A stretch of 8,457 bases of DNA from an uncultured bacterium (lineage in GTDB: Bacteria > Verrucomicrobiota > Verrucomicrobiia > Opitutales > Intestinicryptomonadaceae): positions 1 to 8,457 of the forward strand of contig CAJMOT010000100.1 of the NCBI GenBank assembly GCA_905214995.1. Direction: 5' to 3'. The notes under the pieces were generated by a model. That model ran no database searches. It was given only the letters and a program-made list of their open reading frames with translations, and was not told the DNA's origin. A program made the position numbers and the translations under genes. Numbering within the stretch: the stretch's first letter is position 1; each line of letters begins with the position of its first letter. Shown here piece by piece: positions 1 to 7,299 of the stretch.

Positions 1-1925
<1,925 letters not shown>

Positions 1926-1929
1926 GGCT

Positions 1930-1971
1930 GATCGCCGAAATTTGCGTATTGAAAAAAACGGCGGATTTTTT
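1930..1971 (+). terminator. Possible intrinsic terminator after the ABC-F gene
   Basis: CGCCG at 1933-1937 pairs with CGGCG at 1959-1963. The flanking AT pairs (1931-1932 with 1965-1966) can extend the stem if G1964 bulges. Six T follow at 1966-1971. The loop is long (21 nt), though TTT/AAA pairing inside could shorten it. It lies just 3' of the ABC-F stop and would separate that gene from the lipoprotein gene. The structure is plausible but imperfect. Confidence 0.4.
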
Positions 1972-1985
1972 AAACCATATTTTCC

Positions 1986-2171
1986 ATGAAAAAATACCGC
2001 TTGAAAATTTTATCGCTTTTCTTAGGGTTCGCCGCGCTGTTTTTGCTTTCCGGCTGCGAGCTTCCGGAATCGTGGAACGACCCCGCGTACTTCGGCGACG
2101 GCAACGATTTGGGCAAGAAAATAAACGGTTCCGGAACAGGATACGAGACATACGATCCCGACGTGCTCTGA
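1986..2171 (+). CDS. Small predicted lipoprotein of unknown function
   Basis: A 61-residue protein with a typical bacterial lipoprotein signal: basic start (MKKYRLK), hydrophobic core at 8-21, and lipobox L-S-G-C with the lipidated cysteine at position 24. The mature part would be only 38 residues, acidic and rich in Gly, Asp, Asn and Tyr, with no domain I recognise. Glu follows the cysteine rather than Asp, so under the E. coli sorting rule it would go to the outer membrane, though that rule may not hold here. No Shine-Dalgarno sequence is visible before the ATG; the upstream stretch is AT-rich (1966-1985). It lies 60 nt after the ABC-F stop, on the same strand. The lipobox makes a real gene likely despite the short length. 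Confidence 0.72.
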   Translation: MKKYRLKILSLFLGFAALFLLSGCELPESWNDPAYFGDGNDLGKKINGSGTGYETYDPDVL

Positions 2172-2198
2172 TTCCCCTGGCGCCCGTGTCGGATTTCC

Positions 2199-2251
2199 GG
2201 CGGCGGGGCTTTTGCAATCCCCGGCCGCCCCGCGCGGAAGTTTTTATTTTT
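2199..2251 (+). terminator. Imperfect hairpin with distal T-run after the lipoprotein gene
   Basis: GGCGGCGGGG at 2199-2208 pairs with CCCC (2219-2222) plus GCCGCC (2224-2229), leaving G2223 bulged. That is ten base pairs around a 10-nt loop. The T-rich run TTTTTATTTTT (2241-2251) starts 11 nt after the stem, too far for a textbook intrinsic terminator. It may still end the lipoprotein transcript in this convergent gap. Confidence 0.35.
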
Positions 2252-2458
2252 GCGCGCGCATTTTGTCGTTTTGCAGCGCGCCCTCGGTTTGTCGCCGGCG
2301 CGCCCGTTGCCGCGCTGCCGAAGTTTGGATTTCCGCAAAACGGACCGAACAAGAATATGGCCCTTGTTTGGCGAACTGAAAGTCCTTATTAACGGATATG
2401 CGCCTAAAAGCGCAACAGCTTCCCGCGCCCTGCTTTGCCTCCGATTAAAAAGAAAAAT

Positions 2459-3415
2459 TCAACAGATGCGGTTTTTTGTTCCGCCTTCGAGCCAGGATTT
2501 CAGGTTTTCGGCGGCGATTTGTATCAGGCGTTTCCTCGCCTCGCGGGTAGTCCAGGCTATGTGGGGGGTGATGTGGCAGTTCTTTGCGGAGATCAGCGGG
2601 TTGTCGGGCGGCGGGGGCTCGGACGAGAGCACGTCCACGCCCGCCGCGCCTATTTTGCCGGAGTTCAGCGCGGCGGCCAAATCCCTTTCGTTGACGAGCC
2701 CGCCGCGCCCCGTGTTCACAATCCACCCGCCGTCTTTCATTTTTGCGATGCTTTCGGCGTTTACCATTTCCCTCGTGGAGTCGTTTAATGCGCAGTTGAG
2801 CGAAATTATGTCGGAGGAGCGCAGAAGGTCGTCCAAGGTAGTGAAGCGCGCCGCCGCGTCGGAAGTCCCCGCGGGCCTGCTCGGGGAGTATGCGGCGACT
2901 TCCATTCCGAAAGCCTTCGCTATCTGCGCCACTTTTCGGCCTATCGCGCCGTATCCGACTATGCCGATGGTTTTGCCGGCGATTTCTGTGAGCGGGGCGA
3001 GGCAATAGCAGATGTCGGCGCACTTCGACCAATCGCCGGCCCTTGCGGACTGCGAGTGTTCCTCCGTCTTGTTGGCGATGTTGAGGATGTGCGCGAATAC
3101 CGCCTGCGCCACGCTGTCCGTGCCGTATTCCGCTATGTTTGTCACGGCTATGCCGCGGCTTTTGGCGCATTGCAGATCCACGTTGTTGTAGCCCGTGGCG
3201 AGAACGCCTATGTAGCGGAGTTCGGGCAGGGCGCCGATCTGCTCTTCAAACATCGGAACCTTGTTGGTGAGCACGGCTTCCGCGCCCCTTGCGCGCTCGA
3301 TAATTTTGTCCTTCGGCGTGCGGTCGTACGCGGCGACTTCCCCGAAGGCTTCTATGCCCTTCCAGTCGAATTCGCCCATTGTCGAAGTGTATCCGTCGAG
3401 GATTGCGATTTTCAT
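2459..3415 (-). CDS. D-2-hydroxyacid dehydrogenase (glycerate dehydrogenase / hydroxypyruvate reductase type)
   Basis: A 318-residue cytoplasmic oxidoreductase, the usual length for the D-isomer-specific 2-hydroxyacid dehydrogenase family, which interconverts 2-keto acids and D-2-hydroxy acids with NAD(P)H. The N-terminal MKIAILDGYT and the VLATGYNNVD and EYGTDSVAQ stretches resemble proteins annotated as glycerate dehydrogenase. The Rossmann motif GYGAIG is at 154-159. The catalytic set is complete: Arg237 (NTGRGG), Glu266 (SSEPP) and His285 (ITPHIAW). The end of beta strand 2 reads AAYSPSR (174-180) without the acidic residue typical of strict NAD enzymes, so NADPH use is possible. The gene diverges from the HAD gene across 73 bp. 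Upstream in mRNA sense, TAGG lies 8 nt before the ATG and may be a weak ribosome site. Exact substrate (hydroxypyruvate, glyoxylate or other) cannot be told from sequence alone. Confidence 0.93.
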   Translation of the reverse strand: MKIAILDGYTSTMGEFDWKGIEAFGEVAAYDRTPKDKIIERARGAEAVLTNKVPMFEEQIGALPELRYIGVLATGYNNVDLQCAKSRGIAVTNIAEYGTDSVAQAVFAHILNIANKTEEHSQSARAGDWSKCADICYCLAPLTEIAGKTIGIVGYGAIGRKVAQIAKAFGMEVAAYSPSRPAGTSDAAARFTTLDDLLRSSDIISLNCALNDSTREMVNAESIAKMKDGGWIVNTGRGGLVNERDLAAALNSGKIGAAGVDVLSSEPPPPDNPLISAKNCHITPHIAWTTREARKRLIQIAAENLKSWLEGGTKNRIC

Positions 3416-3477
3416 AAAGCTTGCCTATTCCTTTCGATTTCCGATTATTGGCCTTTTTATTCGAGAATAGAAGCTTT
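3416..3477. promoter_or_regulatory. Inverted repeat spanning the divergent dehydrogenase/HAD promoter region
   Basis: AAAGCTT-GC-CTATTC at 3416-3430 is mirrored by GAATAG-AAGCTTT at 3465-3477: 13 of 13 bases match once a 2-nt insertion is allowed. The arms are 34 nt apart. One arm abuts the dehydrogenase ATG; the other ends 11 nt before the HAD ATG. Read in each mRNA direction, both leaders therefore carry GAATAG(gc)AAGCTTT. A further TATTC-GA-GAATA half-site pair sits at 3458-3469. This could be a shared operator or a leader motif. No strong -35/-10 pair stands out in the gap. Confidence 0.5.
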
Positions 3478-3488
3478 TTTGAAGGGAA

Positions 3489-4139
3489 ATGAAATACTCT
3501 CACGTCATATGGGACTTCAACGGCACGATAATCGACGACGTGGCGCTCGGCGTCGAGGTCTTTAACGAGCTGCGGGGCGATTGCGGCCTGCCGCCCGTGA
3601 CAAAGTCCGAGTACGTCGAAAATTTCAAAATCCCCGTCCGCGATTTTTACGAAGACGCGGGGTTCGACTTTTCGAAATTCGACTTTCGGAAAATAGGCGA
3701 GAAGTTCGCCAGGCTCTACGGGGCGCGCCGTTTCGAGTGCCCGCTGACTTTCGGGTTTGAGAGTGCGGCGCGGGCGCTGTCGGAGGCGGGAGTCGGGCAG
3801 AGCGTGCTGTCCGCGTACGAGAACGGGCTTTTGAACGAGGCGCTGCGCCACTACGGGCTGGAAAAGTTCTTTTCGAGAATCGACGGCTTGGACAACATAG
3901 ACGCGGGTTCCAAGAAAGAGCTCGGCGCAAGGCACGCGGCGAGCCTCAAAACTCCGCCGGAGAAAATCGTCATGGTCGGCGACACCCCGCACGACAAGGA
4001 GGTCGCCGACGCGATGGGCGCCGCCTGCGCGCTCGTAGCCTGCGGGCATGCGTCGCGCCGTAGGCTCGAAAAGCTCGGAGTTCCCGTGTTTGAAAATCCC
4101 GCGGAATTCATGGAGGCGTTTTTCGGCGGCGGGCTCTGA
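3489..4139 (+). CDS. HAD-superfamily hydrolase (phosphatase-like, DxN variant of motif I)
   Basis: A 216-residue haloacid dehalogenase-like protein, the size of phosphoglycolate phosphatase and beta-phosphoglucomutase relatives. Motif I is DFNGT with nucleophile Asp9; the second Asp of the usual DxDGT is Asn11. A helical cap domain occupies about 17-85, motif II Ser108 (VLSAY), motif III Lys142/143 (GSKKE) and motif IV VGDTPHD with Asp165 and Asp169 for Mg2+. All catalytic positions except the acid/base Asp are canonical, and DFNGT/DWNGT subgroups are common among bacterial HAD proteins. GAAGGG at 3481-3486 lies just before the ATG, at short spacing. The divergent neighbour is a 2-hydroxyacid dehydrogenase, so a phosphoglycolate-type substrate is conceivable, but this is inference only. 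It is followed by a good intrinsic terminator. Confidence 0.9.
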   Translation: MKYSHVIWDFNGTIIDDVALGVEVFNELRGDCGLPPVTKSEYVENFKIPVRDFYEDAGFDFSKFDFRKIGEKFARLYGARRFECPLTFGFESAARALSEAGVGQSVLSAYENGLLNEALRHYGLEKFFSRIDGLDNIDAGSKKELGARHAASLKTPPEKIVMVGDTPHDKEVADAMGAACALVACGHASRRRLEKLGVPVFENPAEFMEAFFGGGL

Positions 4140-4206
4140 GTTTCCCGCATATATTGGGGCGGCTGCGTCCGCGCGCGAAAAACCGCCGCCGCGCTTCGTC
4201 CGCCGG

Positions 4207-4231
4207 GCGGGGGAATCTCCCGCTATTTTTT
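4207..4231 (+). terminator. Intrinsic terminator of the HAD gene, overlapping the 3' end of the convergent gene
   Basis: GCGGGGG (4207-4213) pairs with CTCCCGC (4217-4223) through seven base pairs, one a G-U wobble, around an AAT loop, followed by TATTTTTT. It lies 67 nt after the HAD stop. The T-run is the complement of the last two AAA lysine codons of the opposing gene and the hairpin base overlaps its TAG stop, so the terminator is partly built from coding sequence. Confidence 0.72.
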
Positions 4232-4756
4232 GAGCCTTTTTGCGGCGATTTCGGAGAGCTTTGCCGCCGATTCGTTGAATTGTTTCAGGCATTCGCCGAG
4301 CTCTTCGGCGAAATTCGAGCCGCCGGAGGATTTTTCCCCGAGAAGGGACGACGCTAGCGCCGAGAGCGCCGCGTTTTTGTCGGGCGCCGCCTTCGGCATT
4401 TTGGCGAGCGTTTCGGAGAGTTTTTCTCCGGACTTCACTATTTCCCCTTTTGCGGCTTTGACGTCCTCTTTGCACGCCGACACGTCGATTTCCCTGATCT
4501 TGTCCACGGCCCTGTCGAGATTTTCGCGCGTGGCGTATTTTTCGCAGAAGGCCCTCGGGTCTTTGGGGATCTCGTTGACCCGTTCGATCAGGTTCCGGAT
4601 TTGCGAGTATTCTTTCGCCGCGTCCGTGTTCGCGATGGAGGCCCTTATAGTCTCGGAGTTCATGAGATTTTTGAAGAAGCCGTCGGCGAAAACTTCCGCG
4701 CCCGCGGCGAGGGCGAGCGACGCCAAAACGGCCGGTATGGCGGCTTTTGCATTCAT
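4223..4756 (-). CDS. Exported helical protein of unknown function
   Basis: A 177-residue protein with a Sec-type signal peptide: MNAKAAIPAVLASLALAAGA, with probable cleavage after AGA or VFA (about residues 20-24). The rest is predicted to be mostly alpha-helical and highly charged (many Lys, Glu, Ala), with three cysteines at 71, 95 and 156, so at least one would be unpaired in the periplasm. I recognise no domain. I chose the ATG at 4756 over the in-frame TTG at 4792 because the latter falls inside a -35 box and would add a basic stretch that spoils the signal peptide. No Shine-Dalgarno sequence is visible; the -10 box ends 6 nt before the ATG, suggesting a leaderless mRNA. The gene follows another exported unknown (4812-5957) on the same strand after a 55-nt gap and may work with it. 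It ends KRLKK, and those lysine codons double as the opposing terminator's T-run. Confidence 0.8.
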   Translation of the reverse strand: MNAKAAIPAVLASLALAAGAEVFADGFFKNLMNSETIRASIANTDAAKEYSQIRNLIERVNEIPKDPRAFCEKYATRENLDRAVDKIREIDVSACKEDVKAAKGEIVKSGEKLSETLAKMPKAAPDKNAALSALASSLLGEKSSGGSNFAEELGECLKQFNESAAKLSEIAAKRLKK

Positions 4757-4762
4757 GCCAAA

Positions 4763-4792
4763 ACTATGTCCGCGCCGGCGCGGAAAAGTCAA
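4763..4792 (-). promoter_or_regulatory. Sigma70-like promoter of the 177-residue exported protein
   Basis: On the - strand TTGACT (complement of 4787-4792, 5/6 to consensus) is followed after 18 nt by CATAGT (complement of 4763-4768, 4/6). The -10 box ends 6 nt before the ATG at 4756, placing the expected transcript start at or beside the start codon. The spacer holds a perfect 14-bp palindrome, CCGCGCCGGCGCGG (4770-4783), which could be an operator or simply GC-rich chance. Confidence 0.55.
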
Positions 4793-4811
4793 TGCGTTTC
4801 GGCGCGGAAGC

Positions 4812-5957
4812 TCAGAATTTTCCCACGCTCGCCTTCGCCTCTTCCGCGCGCTCTTCCGACTGCTCTTTGTAGCTCTTTTCCAGATTCGCGCGCATGGCCT
4901 TGTCGAACGCGGAGTCCACGAAGAGTATTGCGTTGTAGTAGAGCTTGGCGCGGACGGAGCCGTCGGCGAGCTCGTAGTCGTAGCCGAGCATTGTGTCGGG
5001 CTGCTGCGGAAGGGTATAGGTTATTTGGACGTTTTTCGTCCTGTTCTGCTTGGCGCCGCCGCCGACTACGACGTCTTTCATCTTGTACTTCACTATGGAG
5101 GCGGAGTCGTTCGCGGAGCCCGCGCCCGCCGGCTGGAAGAGCGATTCAAAGTCGCGCATATTGTAGTCGCCGAACTTGTTTATCTTGGGGGGCAGGGCGC
5201 CGGAGGTCTTTCTGGCGTTTTTTGAGTTTGCGCGCGCGGTTTTTGCGGCGCTCGCCATCGACTGCTTTTCGACGAGCTTGCGGTACCTTTCGTAGGCGAC
5301 GCGCTGGTAGGCCTCCATTATCTGGAATTGGAGGCTCTGGCTGTAATTTGTTGATCCGGCGACGTCCTCGGGGAGCTCGATGTAGACGAACCTGTTGGGG
5401 TTTTCCGGCAGGATTTCCCGAAGCGTCTTTTTCCCGTCCGGATCGGCGTCGGCGAGCTTCATTCCGCCGTCTTTAAATTCGACGTCCCAACGTCTTGCGA
5501 CCGGCACGTACGTCGTCTTCTTCCACTTGGAATTTTTGGACTTGGCGACCGACTCCATCAGGGCTTCGAGCTCTTCCGTGGTGATGGGGTCGCCGTGGCG
5601 GCGGTAGAGCTCCATTGCGGATACGTCGTCGTCGTAGCCGATGTGGATTTCCCAGCCGAAGAGGTCGTGCTGCTGTATGGTGTCGCTGTTCGTGGCGGAC
5701 GAGGCGTCCGCGCGCTTGTAGTAAAACTTGTGGAACACCGAGCGCGGCATCGTCAGGAACAGGTTGACGTAGGGCAGCTCCATCGCCTCGCGGTATCGGT
5801 CTTCGCGGGAGTCGTAGACATAGGCGGCGCCCCCGTTCTTGGAGAGCAGCCTTCCCTCTATGTCGGAGCGGGTTTCTCCTATTTTTGCGTGGGATGCGGC
5901 GGGCGCAAATAGCGCGGCGATGGACAGGGCGGCAAATAAAGCGGGGATATTTTTCAT
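4812..5957 (-). CDS. Exported protein of unknown function (381 residues)
   Basis: Begins with a clear Sec signal peptide, MKNIPALFAALSIAALFAPA, and a likely cleavage site SHA-KI after residue 24. The mature N-terminus (KIGETRSDIEGRLL) resembles a motif I associate with secreted verrucomicrobial hypothetical proteins, but I cannot name a family. The middle contains mixed strand and helix segments rich in Tyr, Trp and acidic residues; a Lys/Ala/Ser-rich linker (KTARANSKNARKTSG) divides it from a C-terminal part ending in a very charged helix. There are no cysteines and no second membrane segment, so a soluble periplasmic or surface protein is likely. The start at 5957 is favoured over longer options (the frame is open to 6335, through the neighbouring methyltransferase, and there is an ATG at 5969) because of the signal peptide and because the ATG at 5969 lies inside a -10 box. 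It follows the RNA methyltransferase gene by 38 nt. Confidence 0.82.
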   Translation of the reverse strand: MKNIPALFAALSIAALFAPAASHAKIGETRSDIEGRLLSKNGGAAYVYDSREDRYREAMELPYVNLFLTMPRSVFHKFYYKRADASSATNSDTIQQHDLFGWEIHIGYDDDVSAMELYRRHGDPITTEELEALMESVAKSKNSKWKKTTYVPVARRWDVEFKDGGMKLADADPDGKKTLREILPENPNRFVYIELPEDVAGSTNYSQSLQFQIMEAYQRVAYERYRKLVEKQSMASAAKTARANSKNARKTSGALPPKINKFGDYNMRDFESLFQPAGAGSANDSASIVKYKMKDVVVGGGAKQNRTKNVQITYTLPQQPDTMLGYDYELADGSVRAKLYYNAILFVDSAFDKAMRANLEKSYKEQSEERAEEAKASVGKF

Positions 5958-5964
5958 GGGCAAT

Positions 5965-5992
5965 ATCATACCCGCTCCGCCGAGAAAATCAA
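5965..5992 (-). promoter_or_regulatory. Sigma70-like promoter of the 381-residue exported protein
   Basis: On the - strand TTGATT (complement of 5987-5992, 4/6) is followed after 16 nt by TATGAT (complement of 5965-5970, 5/6). The -10 box ends 7 nt before the ATG at 5957, so the transcript should begin at or within a base or two of the start codon. It fits entirely into the short gap after the methyltransferase stop, so the exported gene need not be co-transcribed with it. Confidence 0.55.
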
Positions 5993-5995
5993 CCA

Positions 5996-7234
5996 TTATC
6001 CTCGCGAAAATGTCGCGACGCTCTCGATGTGGCGGGTTTGGGGAAAGAGGTCGAAGGGCTGCAGTTTTTCGAGGCGGTAGCCGAGCCGCGAGAGCTCGGC
6101 GGCGTCGCGCGCCTGGGTGTCGGGCCCGCATGAGACGTACACGATTTTTGCGGGCGAAAACTCGGCGAGCTGCCTTATGAAAGAGGCGTCGCAGCCCGAG
6201 CGCGGCGGGTCGATCAGCACCGAGGTCTCCGCCCCGGGGAATTTTCCGGCGACTCCTGCGAAGATGTCCTCCGCCTTTCCCGCGGAAAACGAGCAGTTTT
6301 CGATTCCGTTTATCAGGGCGTTTTTGCGCGCGCATTCGGCTGCCTTTTCGCTCACTTCTATGCCCTCGACGAACTCGAATTTCGTCGCCGCCGCGAGCGC
6401 GAACATTCCCGTCCCGCAGTAGGCGTCAACGAGGAATCTCGGCCCTGCGGCCTCCGCAGCCCCGTATTCGGCGAATTCCGGAAGTATGAAGGGGTTGTTC
6501 TGGAAAAATTCCCCCGCGACGAATTCAAATTCGAGTTTCCCCACGCGCTCGCGCACCACGGCGGAGTTGTCGAAGCAGACCTTGCCGTTGGCGTCGCGCA
6601 ACAGGATGGTTCCGCCGCGCCGCAGGGATCCCTTGCGCGCGCGCAGCGCGGCGCGCGCTTCCGGAAGGGCGGCGTTTATCGCGTCTGAGGCTATCGGGCA
6701 GCGCGGAACGTCCACGAGTTCCGACCTCCTGCCGGCTTTCACGAATCCTATCGGGAAATCCTCTCCGCGCGGTTTTTCATAGTGCGGGGTGAGTTTTGAG
6801 CGATACCCGTAGACCATCGGCGACGGGCGGGCGGGGAGGGGCTCGCAGTCTATCCCGCCGATTCTCTTCATGAGGTCGCGGACCTGCTTGCGCTTCCATT
6901 CGAGCTGAGCGGAGTATTCGAGATGCTGGTATTGGCAGCCCCCGCAGGTTCCGAACAGGGGGCATTTTGGGGCGGCGCGGTCGGGGCTCGGCCGCACGAC
7001 TTCCAACAGGTCGCCTTCGGAGAAATTTTTTCTATTGCGGAAAATCCGCGCCCTTACCCTCTCTCCGCCGAGGGCGAACGGAACCATTACCACCCAGCCG
7101 TCCGCCCGCCCGACGCCCGCGCCGTGGTTCGTGATGTCGTCGATTTCGAGCTCGACGACCTCATGGTAGGCGAAGGGTTCGGGTACGAAGTTGCGCGGGG
7201 CTTTCCGCCCTGATTCGGAATTTTCGTGGCTCAT
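5996..7234 (-). CDS. RNA 5-methyluridine methyltransferase, TrmA/RlmD (RumA) family
   Basis: A SAM-dependent enzyme that methylates C5 of uridine in tRNA or 23S rRNA. In the 412-residue form, an N-terminal TRAM RNA-binding domain spans about 24-83. The four cysteines for a [4Fe-4S] cluster are C91, C97, C100 (CPLFGTCGGC) and C179 (VPRCPI). The Rossmann methyltransferase domain follows: FFQNN with Gln245, SAM motif DAYCGTGM at 270-277, IDPPRSG with Asp342, catalytic nucleophile Cys369 in YVSCGPDTQARD, and general base Glu404 in RHIE. The usual Asn after the nucleophile Cys is Gly here. I chose ATG 7234 (MSHENSES) over 7300 because the longer form would run into the opposing gene's start and adds an atypical basic leader. 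Whether the target is 23S rRNA (RlmD/RlmC-like) or tRNA U54 cannot be decided, though the FeS cysteines favour the RlmD/RlmC group. Confidence 0.93.
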   Translation of the reverse strand: MSHENSESGRKAPRNFVPEPFAYHEVVELEIDDITNHGAGVGRADGWVVMVPFALGGERVRARIFRNRKNFSEGDLLEVVRPSPDRAAPKCPLFGTCGGCQYQHLEYSAQLEWKRKQVRDLMKRIGGIDCEPLPARPSPMVYGYRSKLTPHYEKPRGEDFPIGFVKAGRRSELVDVPRCPIASDAINAALPEARAALRARKGSLRRGGTILLRDANGKVCFDNSAVVRERVGKLEFEFVAGEFFQNNPFILPEFAEYGAAEAAGPRFLVDAYCGTGMFALAAATKFEFVEGIEVSEKAAECARKNALINGIENCSFSAGKAEDIFAGVAGKFPGAETSVLIDPPRSGCDASFIRQLAEFSPAKIVYVSCGPDTQARDAAELSRLGYRLEKLQPFDLFPQTRHIESVATFSRG

Positions 7235-7299
7235 TCGGCAAAGTTGTCTTGGCTTTTTTTTAACGATGCGGCAGTATGGGGCAAATTTGTAAAAGCGCA
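7235..7299. promoter_or_regulatory. Divergent promoter region between two RNA methyltransferase genes
   Basis: This 65-bp AT-richer gap, with a run of T at 7253-7261, separates two divergent starts and must hold both promoters. On the + strand TGTAAA (7288-7293) lies 6 nt before the ATG at 7300, echoing the spacing of the two leaderless promoters nearby, but no good -35 box accompanies it. On the - strand CATACT (complement of 7275-7280) is a weak -10 candidate. Neither start has a Shine-Dalgarno sequence. Confidence 0.35.

Noticed and set aside
2172..2458. Search for a gene, tRNA or small RNA in the convergent gap, including the inverted repeat GCAGCGCG (2273-2280) / CGCGCTGC (2311-2318)
   Set aside because: Frames here are short or low-complexity continuations of shadows, no tRNA T-loop is visible, and the 8-bp repeat has a 30-nt loop with no T-run. 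Apart from the imperfect hairpin at 2199-2251 I see nothing in this gap.
4140..4222. GGCGGC/GCCGCC pairing in the gap after the HAD gene as a further terminator
   Set aside because: The loop is about 25 nt and no T-run follows; the hairpin at 4207-4231 is much better.
3246..4475. Long - strand open frame (409 codons) across the dehydrogenase start, the divergent promoter region and the HAD gene
   Set aside because: It crosses two well-supported genes and a regulatory gap, is Arg-rich and shows no motif; a GC-driven shadow frame.
5958..6335. N-terminal extension of the 381-residue exported protein to 6335
   Set aside because: The extension is Arg-rich noise antiparallel in composition to the methyltransferase it overlaps; the signal peptide at 5957 and the promoter inside the extension argue against it.
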